Below are positions 24,904 through 32,593 of a DNA stretch of 40,149 nt, one piece after another (the stretch's first letter is position 1; each line of letters begins with the position of its first letter). The notes beneath the pieces are model-generated. The model made no database searches. It saw only the letters and a list, made by a program, of their open reading frames with translations, and had not been told where the DNA came from. Made by a program: the position numbers and the translations under genes. This DNA comes from Sphingopyxis granuli NBRC 100800 (lineage in GTDB: Bacteria; Pseudomonadota; Alphaproteobacteria; Sphingomonadales; Sphingomonadaceae): contig NZ_BCUA01000033.1 of the NCBI RefSeq assembly GCF_001591045.1, positions 1 to 40,149 of the forward strand. The letters are read 5' to 3'.

Positions 24904-26392
24904 GAATATCATTGCGAACATAGCCGGTCGGTTCTGGTCGACGATATCCAATTTCATTTTCCTGCCGCTCTATATCCACGTCCTTGGCGTCGAAAATTAT
25001 GCGGTCATCGCCTTCACCCTGATCGTTGCGGGCATGTTGATGGTGCTCGACCTCGGACTGTCCGCATCGATCACGCGCGAAATCGCGCGGCGGGACGTTT
25101 CGGACCACGAAAAATACCGGACATTCCGTACGCTGGAGAAGATTTACGTCGTCGTGCTGCTCGTCTGCGGGGGGGTGGGCCTTGCGCTTGCCCAACCAGT
25201 CGCGATCAAGTTCATCAGCGCCACGACCGTCGACCGCGAACTGATCGCCTTGTGCCTCAAGATCATCGCCTGGGAAGCGGGGCTGCAGCTTCTTTTCCGC
25301 TTTTACGTCAGTGCGATGATGGGGCTGGAGCGGCAGGTCGAGGCCAATATATTCAACATCGTCTGGGGTGCCGCACGCAACGGGCTGGTGCTCCTGCCGC
25401 TTCTCCTGTGGCCGACGTTACCGGTTTTCTTCACCGCGCAGCTGGTCGCCACCCTGGTGGTGATGCTGGTCGCCGGATGGCGGCTCGGCGGCGTTATGGC
25501 GGCCTGGCGGCCCGCCGCGGTCCCGCTGATCGACTGGGACGCGATACGGCGGATTCGCGGATTTGCGGCCGGGATATTCCTCATCGCCATCGTTGCGCTC
25601 GTGAATACACAGCTAGACCGTATCGTGCTCAGCCGCCTGCTCAATCTAGAGTATCTTGCCTATTACAACGTCGCCATCGCCATGGGTACGGGCCTGATCG
25701 CAATTGCCTCGCCGTTTCAGGCCGCGATCCAGCCACGGATGACCGCCTGGTTTTCGGAGGGCAGGGGCGGCGATGCAGGCGCGCTCTATTTTCGGGTCAC
25801 GACGCTGGTCGCGGTTCTCGTCTTTCCGGTCATGGCGACGATTGCCGTCAATGCACAGATGGTCGTGATGGCGTGGACAGGCAATGCAGACCTTGCAAGG
25901 AACGTCGCGCCTTTCGTCCCGTGGGTTCTCGCATCCTATTCGCTGCTGGCGATGTCCTCGCTGACGTACAGCGTCGCGCTGGCCAACGGTTATACCCGGT
26001 TCAACAATGTGCTGGGGCTGATTTCGCTGTGTGTTTCCATTCCGGGCTATTGGCTGGCGGTAAGCCATTTTGGCGCCGTGGGAGCCGCAGCCCTTTTCTT
26101 CGTCATACAGTTTTCGGTTTCCACGGCCTTTCATGTGCTCGTGGACGGACGCTTCCTCGGGCTCGGCGTCGTTTCGACCTATTTGCGGTTGTTCCTCGTT
26201 CCGGCGGCGACCGCCGTCGCGCTGGCATTTGCATTCGCCCGTGTCGCGGCGCCATCGGATCCCTCGCGCATCATGATGATCCTGTATCTGGGTTCGTCGC
26301 TTGCGGCAGTTCTGGCCGGGGTCGCGCTCGTCGTCACGCTGCTGTTCGGAATGAGATGGAGCTTCGCCGACCTGGGCCGCGGGCATGGATGA
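24896..26392 (+). CDS. wzx: Wzx-type oligosaccharide flippase
   Basis: A 498-aa inner-membrane protein with about 12 predicted membrane segments. The N-terminus (IAGRFWSTISNFIFLPLYIHVLG, then LGLSASITREIARR) is typical of the polysaccharide transporter (PST/MATE-like) Wzx family: Pro in TM1 and an Arg-rich cytosolic loop. Mid-protein RGFAAGIFLIAIVALVNTQLDRIVLSRLL contains the 'n-lDr-il---l' signature. It should flip the completed undecaprenyl-linked repeat unit to the periplasmic face. It overlaps the previous gene by 8 bases and is followed after about 115 bases by a Wzy-like gene. Confidence 0.92.
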   Translation: MHRNIIANIAGRFWSTISNFIFLPLYIHVLGVENYAVIAFTLIVAGMLMVLDLGLSASITREIARRDVSDHEKYRTFRTLEKIYVVVLLVCGGVGLALAQPVAIKFISATTVDRELIALCLKIIAWEAGLQLLFRFYVSAMMGLERQVEANIFNIVWGAARNGLVLLPLLLWPTLPVFFTAQLVATLVVMLVAGWRLGGVMAAWRPAAVPLIDWDAIRRIRGFAAGIFLIAIVALVNTQLDRIVLSRLLNLEYLAYYNVAIAMGTGLIAIASPFQAAIQPRMTAWFSEGRGGDAGALYFRVTTLVAVLVFPVMATIAVNAQMVVMAWTGNADLARNVAPFVPWVLASYSLLAMSSLTYSVALANGYTRFNNVLGLISLCVSIPGYWLAVSHFGAVGAAALFFVIQFSVSTAFHVLVDGRFLGLGVVSTYLRLFLVPAATAVALAFAFARVAAPSDPSRIMMILYLGSSLAAVLAGVALVVTLLFGMRWSFADLGRGHG

Positions 26393-26508
26393 AACGGCGC
26401 TGACAACGGGCTTGCGCCAGCGGTCGCGTGCGGGTAGCTGCCATGCAGATGCTCAGCAGTGCGCCACGATAGAATGGCCGGCTGAAGCGCCGCAGAAAAT
26501 GTCGGACA

Positions 26509-27834
26509 ATGCGTAAACTCTATATCCCCTCGGTGGCCATCCTGGCTTTCAGCTATCCGCTTACCACGGTGCTTCTGCTTGTGCTGAAGGTACCGCTGAG
26601 CGCGCTGAGCCTGTTCAATTATGGCATCAAGGGACTGGTCACGGCCGTCTTTGGGCTGGCGATGGCGTTTTCCATTGCCAAGCGTAATTCGATTGTCCCG
26701 ACCTTGATTCCGCTATTTGCCCTGTTCGGAATTTTTGGCGTTCGACTTCTTTACGACGTCATCGGGCTGGATATCGTCCCTCCGCTCAGCAGCGCCAGCT
26801 ATATTCTTCTGTATTTCTTTGGGCTGACGGTGTTGCCGGTGCTTTCGATCGCCTTCTCGTTCGAACCGGAGGATATGGAAACCCTGCACAAATGGATGTT
26901 CTGGACGCTTGTGCTAACCAATATCGCGTTGTTCTATTATGTTCTTTCGGCAGGCAACCTGGCAGCCGAGAACACGCTGGCCTATCGCTATCAGGTCAGC
27001 GGGCAGGATGATGCCACATCGGTTCTGAATCCCATCACGATCAGCCTGATGGGATCGGTGCTCCTGCTATTCGTCGTCGGCCGGTTCGCTGCTTTCTCTA
27101 CCATGTCGCCGCTGTCGCAGGGGGTCCATCTGGTCGTTTTCGCCGTCGGGCTTGCGAATATGCTGTTGGGCGGTTCACGCGGCCCGGTCGTCGCCTTTGT
27201 CTTCGGGCTCATATTCGTCGCGGCATCGGCGCTGAAGGGCAGTTCGGGCAGGCCCGGCCAGTTCAAGATACGACCGCGCGTCTGGATCTATCTGGGTCTC
27301 ATGATGGCTGGCGGCGTCATGGTCGCGCTTTTCAGCGACCTTACCATCGCCGCATTCGACCGCTTCCGGACGATGTTCGACGGCAGCGGGTCGCGTATCA
27401 TCGAGGAACGCGACTATATCGCCGCAGCGGCCTGGGACGATTTTACGAAGTCCCCGGTCATCGGGTACAGCTATATCACGATGAACGGCACGGCGTTGGC
27501 GCACAATGTGTTCCTCGAATCCTTCATGGCGCTCGGCGTGATCGGCGGGGGTGTCTATCTCCTGTGCCTGTTCATCATTCTGAAGGGCATTTGGAACGGC
27601 GTGACGGGCCGGTTCGGACCCTATGGTTATTCGGTGTCCCTCGCGGCTGCGGCGCTGCTTGCGCTGTCGATGACTTCAGGCTCGATCGGGCAATCGCCCG
27701 AAATATGGGGCATGGTAGCGCTGAGCATGAGCATGGCACATATTCAGCGCCGACGCGATGCTGGCCCAAGCTATCGCGGCCAGCCGGTCAGGAGAGGCTC
27801 TCCGCCCCGTGCGGTTCGCAGCCCGGCGTCCTGA
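26509..27834 (+). CDS. Wzy-like polysaccharide polymerase (putative)
   Basis: A 441-aa protein dominated by hydrophobic segments (10 to 12). A periplasmic loop between the later helices carries FDRFRTMFDGSGSRIIEERD and MNGTALAHNVFLESFMALG, the arrangement (Arg-containing loop, then H-N-x-x-L/F-E) seen in Wzy/O-antigen polymerases. The extension after residue 415 is Arg/Pro-rich and lacks membrane segments. Position next to Wzx makes it the more likely polymerase of this repeat unit, leaving the protein at 5103 as a second polymerase or a ligase. The spacer upstream (26393-26508) shows no strong signal and the SD at 26503-26506 is weak. Confidence 0.82.
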   Translation: MRKLYIPSVAILAFSYPLTTVLLLVLKVPLSALSLFNYGIKGLVTAVFGLAMAFSIAKRNSIVPTLIPLFALFGIFGVRLLYDVIGLDIVPPLSSASYILLYFFGLTVLPVLSIAFSFEPEDMETLHKWMFWTLVLTNIALFYYVLSAGNLAAENTLAYRYQVSGQDDATSVLNPITISLMGSVLLLFVVGRFAAFSTMSPLSQGVHLVVFAVGLANMLLGGSRGPVVAFVFGLIFVAASALKGSSGRPGQFKIRPRVWIYLGLMMAGGVMVALFSDLTIAAFDRFRTMFDGSGSRIIEERDYIAAAAWDDFTKSPVIGYSYITMNGTALAHNVFLESFMALGVIGGGVYLLCLFIILKGIWNGVTGRFGPYGYSVSLAAAALLALSMTSGSIGQSPEIWGMVALSMSMAHIQRRRDAGPSYRGQPVRRGSPPRAVRSPAS

Positions 27835-27864
27835 CGCTTCCTTACTCGGTTCCAAGGTGGATTT

Positions 27865-29004
27865 ATGACGGCTCGCCCCTATCAGATTTGCTCGCGCTGC
27901 GTGATGGACACCAGCGACGAACAGATCCTGTTCGACGAAAGCGGCGTGTGCGACCATTGCCACGCCTTCGACAATGACGTCGTGCCGCATTGGCACCCCG
28001 ACGGGCGCGGCCGCGCGGAGGTCGAGCGGACTGTCGCGCGGATCAAGGAAAGTGGCAAGGGCAAGCAGTTCGATTCCATTCTCGGCATGTCGGGCGGTCT
28101 CGACAGCTCGTATATGTTGCACCTGATGGTGAAGGAGTTCGGGCTTCGTCCGTTGGTCTTTCACGTCGACGGCGGATGGAACAGCGATATCGCGGTCAGC
28201 AATATCCAGAATCTCGTCGGCGGGCTCGGGCTCGATCTCTACACCGAGGTGATCAACTGGGAAGAAATGCGCGATTTCCAGCTCGCATTTTTCAAATCCG
28301 GCGTCTCGCACCTCGATATTCCGCAGGACCATGCTTTTATCGCGACGCTGTACCATTTCGCGAACGAGCATGGCATCAAGTGGATCCTCAACGGTGGGAA
28401 CATCTCGACCGAATGCGTCCGCAACCCGAAGGAATGGCTCTATTACGGCACGGACATGCCCCAGCTTCGCGACATCCATCGCCAGTTCGGGACGCGGCCG
28501 CTGAAAACCTATCCGATGAGTTCCATCCTGTTTCACAAATTCTATCTGCGTTATGTGCGCGGAGTGCGGGTCTTCAAACCGCTCGATCTGCTGCCCTATA
28601 CAAAGGCACTGGCGATTGAGACGTTGAGCAATGAATATGGTTGGAAAGCCTATCCGCAGAAGCATTTCGAGAGCCGCTTCACCAAATTTTTCGAGGGCTA
28701 TTGGCTGCCGACCCGCTTCGGCTACGACACGCGCCGGGTCCAGTTTTCGTCCCTGATCCTGACGGGGCAAATGCCGCGCGAGGAGGCGGTCGCGAAGCTG
28801 GAAGCGCCAGCCTATGACCCCGCGACGATCGACGATGATTTCGAGTTTATCGCGAGCAAATTGCGTATCGGCGTGGACGAACTCCGCCGCTATCACGAGA
28901 TGCCCAAAAAGAGCTATCGCGATTATAAGAACCAGGAATGGATGTTCGATCTGGGCGCCAAGGTGCTGAAAGCAATTGGTGCGGAAAAGGCCACGAAGCG
29001 CTAA
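27865..29004 (+). CDS. N-acetyl sugar amidotransferase (WbpG/PseA family)
   Basis: A 379-aa ATP-PPase-type enzyme; AAGGTGG lies 5 bases before ATG 27865. N-terminal Cys motifs ICSRCVMDTSDE and GVCDHCHAFDN probably bind zinc. The PP-loop is SGGLDSSYML near residue 75, followed by VFHVDGGWNSDIAVSNIQNL, NGGNISTECVRNPKEWLYYG and LPYTKALAIETLSNEYGW, all characteristic of the family. With HisH- and HisF-like partners it converts an acetamido group to acetamidino (in Pseudomonas aeruginosa O5, WbpG-HisH2-HisF2 on a 2,3-diacetamido-mannuronic acid). The partners follow directly (9-base gap, then a 1-base overlap). That the product is an acetamidino sugar is by family analogy. Confidence 0.92.
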   Translation: MTARPYQICSRCVMDTSDEQILFDESGVCDHCHAFDNDVVPHWHPDGRGRAEVERTVARIKESGKGKQFDSILGMSGGLDSSYMLHLMVKEFGLRPLVFHVDGGWNSDIAVSNIQNLVGGLGLDLYTEVINWEEMRDFQLAFFKSGVSHLDIPQDHAFIATLYHFANEHGIKWILNGGNISTECVRNPKEWLYYGTDMPQLRDIHRQFGTRPLKTYPMSSILFHKFYLRYVRGVRVFKPLDLLPYTKALAIETLSNEYGWKAYPQKHFESRFTKFFEGYWLPTRFGYDTRRVQFSSLILTGQMPREEAVAKLEAPAYDPATIDDDFEFIASKLRIGVDELRRYHEMPKKSYRDYKNQEWMFDLGAKVLKAIGAEKATKR

Positions 29005-29013
29005 AGGGCAGGC

Positions 29014-29631
29014 ATGATCGCGATTATCGACTATGGTTCCGGCAACGTCGGGGCCATCATGAACATCCTGCGCCAGCGAAAAATTCCGCACATGCTGACG
29101 GGCGACCCGAAGGAACTGGCCGAAGCTGATCGCTTCATCCTTCCGGGCGTCGGCGCTTTTGATCCGACGATGGAAACGTTGCAGCGTTCGGGCATCGTTG
29201 ATGCGCTGAGCGAAGAGGTGCTGGGGAAAGGCAAGAAGGCGCTCGGCATCTGCGTGGGAATGCACCTGCTCGCGGAAGGAAGCGATGAGGGCAGCCTGCC
29301 GGGCCTTGGCTGGATTCCGGGCTGCGTCCGCAAGATCGATGCCCGGCGGCTCAATTCCAAACCCAAGCTGCCGCATATGGGTTGGAACAGCGTTGCAATT
29401 ACGCCCGGTGCGGCGCTGTTCGACGGGATCGATGCCGATCGCGGCTTTTATTTCCTGCACAGCTATTATTTCGACGCTGCCGACCCCGCTCATGTAAAGG
29501 CGCGCGTTTCCTACGGCGACGACCTGCCGTGTGCGGTCGAGCGCGAGAATGTCTTTGGCATGCAGTTCCACCCCGAAAAGAGCCATGCGAACGGGACGCA
29601 GGTCTTCGTGAATTTCGCGGACGCCGCCTGA
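29014..29631 (+). CDS. hisH: HisH-type glutamine amidotransferase subunit
   Basis: A 205-aa class I glutaminase. Triad: Cys80 in LGICVGMHLLAEGSDEG, His186 and Glu188 in MQFHPEKSHANG. It begins MIAIIDYGSGNVGAIMN and shows the HisH features IPGVGAFDPT, MGWNSVAI and FYFLHSYYF. It channels ammonia from glutamine to HisF. In this context, between a WbpG-type amidotransferase and a HisF paralogue with none of the histidine operon (hisA, hisB, hisG) near, it most likely serves polysaccharide amidination and not histidine synthesis. Stop and next start share a base (TGATG, 29629-29633). Confidence 0.92.
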   Translation: MIAIIDYGSGNVGAIMNILRQRKIPHMLTGDPKELAEADRFILPGVGAFDPTMETLQRSGIVDALSEEVLGKGKKALGICVGMHLLAEGSDEGSLPGLGWIPGCVRKIDARRLNSKPKLPHMGWNSVAITPGAALFDGIDADRGFYFLHSYYFDAADPAHVKARVSYGDDLPCAVERENVFGMQFHPEKSHANGTQVFVNFADAA

Positions 29632-30371
29632 TGTTGCGGTCGCGGATCATTCCCTGCCTGTTGATGCAGGACAGCGGCCTGGTGAAGACGCGGCAGTTTG
29701 GCGACCCCAAATATGTCGGCGATCCGATCAACGCCGTCAAAATCTATAATGAAAAGCAGGTCGATGAACTCTCGATCTATGACATCGACGCGACCGTTCA
29801 GGGGCGCGGCCCTGATTTCGATCATCTGCGGAGCATTGCGGTCGAGAGCCGGATGCCGCTTTGCTATGGCGGTGGCGTCCGCAGTGCCGCCGATGCGGTC
29901 AAGCTGATCAAGCTGGGGTTCGAAAAGGTCTCCGTCAGCGCCGCGGCGGTGGAACGGCCGGCGCTGATCCGCGAGCTGGCGGATGCGGTCGGCCGACAGA
30001 GCGTGGTCGTGACGGTCGATGTGAAGAAAGGCGGCCTGTTGGGGCGCCTTGGCGTCTTTACCCACAATGGCAAGCGGGCGGCGAAAGTGAAGCTCGCCGA
30101 TTTTGTCCCGATGATCGAAGATCAGGGCGCGGGCGAAATCGTGATCAACCATATCGACCGCGACGGTATGATGCAGGGCTATGACCTTGAGCTCGCACGG
30201 TCGGTTCGTGCTGCGGTCGATATTCCGACCACCATGCTGGGCGGCGCCGGCAGCGTCGATCACATGCGCGAGCTGATCGACGCGATCGGCACCTGCGGCG
30301 CCGCGGCGGGCAGCCTGTTCGTGTTTAACGGCGTGTACCGCGCGGTCCTGATTTCCTACGCGCGCCCGTAG
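29631..30371 (+). CDS. hisF: HisF-like cyclase subunit of the amidotransferase trio
   Basis: A 246-aa (beta/alpha)8 barrel from ATG 29631. Motifs: MLRSRIIPCLLMQDSGLVKT (the usual 'RIIPCLLv--G-lvK'), DELSIYDIDATV in place of the standard 'e-v-lDItas', LCYGGGVRSAADAVKLIKLG, KVSVSAAAVERP, VVVTVDVKKGGLL, GAGEIVINHIDRDGMMQGYD and MLGGAGSVDHMREL. The FGDPKYVGDPINAVKI part and the divergence at the first catalytic-Asp strand (IYDIDAT) are those of polysaccharide-locus HisF2/WbpZ-type paralogues, not of housekeeping HisF. With HisH it would pass ammonia to the WbpG-like enzyme. High confidence in the family, moderate in the role. Confidence 0.9.
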   Translation: MLRSRIIPCLLMQDSGLVKTRQFGDPKYVGDPINAVKIYNEKQVDELSIYDIDATVQGRGPDFDHLRSIAVESRMPLCYGGGVRSAADAVKLIKLGFEKVSVSAAAVERPALIRELADAVGRQSVVVTVDVKKGGLLGRLGVFTHNGKRAAKVKLADFVPMIEDQGAGEIVINHIDRDGMMQGYDLELARSVRAAVDIPTTMLGGAGSVDHMRELIDAIGTCGAAAGSLFVFNGVYRAVLISYARP

Positions 30372-30415
30372 CGGCGACGCATGCATCCGGTAATTTTTCG
30401 AGGCAGATTCTAGTT

Positions 30416-32551
30416 ATGCAGCAAATCCTTCAGGATCTTGGCAGCGGCGAAACCATCCTCGTCACCGCACCGGCACCGCAGGTGCGGCGGGGTCAGCTTT
30501 TGATCGATACGACCAAGTCGCTGATTTCGACCGGCACCGAACGCATGCTGGTCGATTTTGGCAAGGCGGGGATGATCGCAAAGGCCCGGGCGCAGCCGGA
30601 AAAGGTCGCACAGGTGCTCGCCAAGGTGAAAACTGATGGGTTGCTGACCACGATCGACGCGGTCCGTTCCAAGCTGGGGAAGCCGATTCCGCTGGGGTAC
30701 AGCAATGTCGGCGTCGTGCGCGCAGTCGGGGCGGGCGTCGAGGGTTTTGCGGTCGGCGACCGGGTTGTTTCGAACGGACCGCACGCCGACGTCGTCAGCG
30801 TGCCGCAGAATCTGTGCGCGCGCATTCCCGACAGTGTAAGCGATGAAGCGGCAAGCTTCACCGTCGTCGCCAGCATCGGCTTGCAGGGTATCCGTCTGGC
30901 ACAGCCGACGCTCGGCGAGACAGTGGTGGTCACGGGTGTCGGCCTAATCGGCTTGCTGACCGTCCAGCTGCTGCGCGCGCAGGGCTGCCGCGTGCTCGCG
31001 ATCGATTTCGACGCGGAAAAGCTGGCGATCGCGCGGGCTTTCGGGGCAGAGACCTGCAACCCCGGAGCGGGCGAGGACCCCGTTGCCGCAGGTATGGCTT
31101 TCAGCCGCGGGCAGGGCGTCGATGCCGTCATCATCACCGCTTCGACCAAATCGAACAATCCGGTAACCCAGGCGGCGCAGATGAGCCGCAAGCGGGGGCG
31201 TATCATATTGGTCGGCGTGACCGGGCTCGCGCTCAATCGCGCCGATTTCTATGAGAAGGAACTGACCTTCCAGGTCAGCTGCTCCTATGGACCGGGCCGT
31301 TACGATCCCGCCTATGAGGAACGCGGCAACGACTACCCGCTGGGCTTCGTCCGCTGGACCGAGCAGCGGAACTTCGCCGCCGTTCTCGATCTGCTCGCGT
31401 CCGGGCATCTGTCGATCGATGGATTGGTGTCGCACCGCGTTGCCTTTGCCGAAGCCCCTGATGCCTATGCGCTGCTCACCAGCGACAAGGGGGCGCTCGG
31501 CATCCTGCTTGACTATCCGCATGCCATCGAGTCGCGGCATAGCAGCATCGTCGATCTGATTGCGGATGGTGAACGAAGCGCATCTTCTCCCGCGGCCCCA
31601 GTGCTGGGTTTCATCGGTGCCGGAAACTATGCTTCGCGTGTCCTGATCCCCGCTTTCGCAAAGGCGGGGGCCAATCTCGACAGCATAGCGTCGGCCGGCG
31701 GCACAAGCGGCGTCCTGCATGGCAAGAACGCCGGCTTCCGGCGCGCGGCGTCGGACACCGCCGAATTGCTTGCCGATCCGACGATCAACACGGTCGTCAT
31801 CGCGACGCGGCACGACAGCCACGCGGACCTCGCGGGGTCGGCGCTCAAGGCGGGGAAGAATGTTTTCGTCGAGAAGCCGCTGTGTCTTACGCGTGAGGAA
31901 CTGGCCGACGTCAGGGCCGCGCACGATGCGGCGAATACGACGTTAATGGTCGGCTTCAATCGCCGCTTCGCTCCGCTGGTTTCGAGAATGAAATCGCTCG
32001 TCGGTCAGGTGGCGGAGCCCAAGGCGTTCGTCATGGTCATGAACGCCGGAGCGATTCCGGCAAGCCACTGGACGCAGGATCCGCAACTGGGGGGTGGCCG
32101 CATTGTCGGCGAAGCCTGCCACCATATCGACTTGATGCGCTTTCTGGCCGGGTCGCCGATCGTTTCAGTCGAGGCGCGAAGCATGGGAGCGAACACCGCT
32201 CAGCCGCTGACGGAGGACAAGGCGGTCATCACGTTGGGATTTGCCGATGGCTCGTTCGGCACGGTCCACTATCTCGCGAATGGCGGTAACAGCTTCCCCA
32301 AGGAGCGGATCGAGGTTTTCGCTGGCGGGCGGACCCTTCAGCTCGATAATTTCGTCGCGCTGCGCGGTTTCAACTGGCCCGGCTTCCGCAAGGAAAAGCT
32401 GTGGCGCCAGGACAAGGGACAGGTGGCGTGCGCCAAGGCGTTTCTCGACGCGGTTGCGGACGGGCGCGAGGGGCCGATTCCCGCCGATCAGCTGTTCGAA
32501 GTCGCGGAAGCCTCGATCCTTGCTGTCGAAAAGATTCGTGCCCAGCAATAG
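30416..32551 (+). CDS. Bi-domain oxidoreductase (MDR + Gfo/Idh/MocA)
   Basis: A 711-aa natural fusion. Residues about 1-365 are a medium-chain dehydrogenase: LIDTTKSLISTGTERM, GYSNVGVVRAVGAGV, DRVVSNGPHADVV, then the Rossmann VVTGVGLIGLLTVQLL and GRIILVGVTGLAL. The Gly-His-Glu zinc motif is replaced by GYSN, so it lacks the standard catalytic zinc. Residues about 385-711 are a Gfo/Idh/MocA domain (LGFIGAGNYASRVLIPAF; VFVEKPLCLTREEL with the catalytic EKP; EACHHIDLMRFL). This two-domain protein recurs next to a heparinase II/III-like gene in O-antigen/EPS clusters, as here. Likely oxidises or epimerises a sugar on a nucleotide or lipid carrier; reaction not established to my knowledge. Confidence 0.9.
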   Translation: MQQILQDLGSGETILVTAPAPQVRRGQLLIDTTKSLISTGTERMLVDFGKAGMIAKARAQPEKVAQVLAKVKTDGLLTTIDAVRSKLGKPIPLGYSNVGVVRAVGAGVEGFAVGDRVVSNGPHADVVSVPQNLCARIPDSVSDEAASFTVVASIGLQGIRLAQPTLGETVVVTGVGLIGLLTVQLLRAQGCRVLAIDFDAEKLAIARAFGAETCNPGAGEDPVAAGMAFSRGQGVDAVIITASTKSNNPVTQAAQMSRKRGRIILVGVTGLALNRADFYEKELTFQVSCSYGPGRYDPAYEERGNDYPLGFVRWTEQRNFAAVLDLLASGHLSIDGLVSHRVAFAEAPDAYALLTSDKGALGILLDYPHAIESRHSSIVDLIADGERSASSPAAPVLGFIGAGNYASRVLIPAFAKAGANLDSIASAGGTSGVLHGKNAGFRRAASDTAELLADPTINTVVIATRHDSHADLAGSALKAGKNVFVEKPLCLTREELADVRAAHDAANTTLMVGFNRRFAPLVSRMKSLVGQVAEPKAFVMVMNAGAIPASHWTQDPQLGGGRIVGEACHHIDLMRFLAGSPIVSVEARSMGANTAQPLTEDKAVITLGFADGSFGTVHYLANGGNSFPKERIEVFAGGRTLQLDNFVALRGFNWPGFRKEKLWRQDKGQVACAKAFLDAVADGREGPIPADQLFEVAEASILAVEKIRAQQ

Positions 32552-32593
32552 GTGCCGATGGACGCGGCGGCGCATCGGCCGGGGAGTTTCCCA

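Noticed and set aside
27564..27977. Plus-strand ORF across the end of the Wzy-like gene and the start of the WbpG-like gene
   Set aside because: It crosses two well-supported genes in another frame and has no motif.
29382..30371. Longer reading of the HisF gene, starting in the HisH gene
   Set aside because: The upstream 83 codons are a shadow of HisH; ATG 29631 gives the family N-terminus and overlaps the HisH stop.
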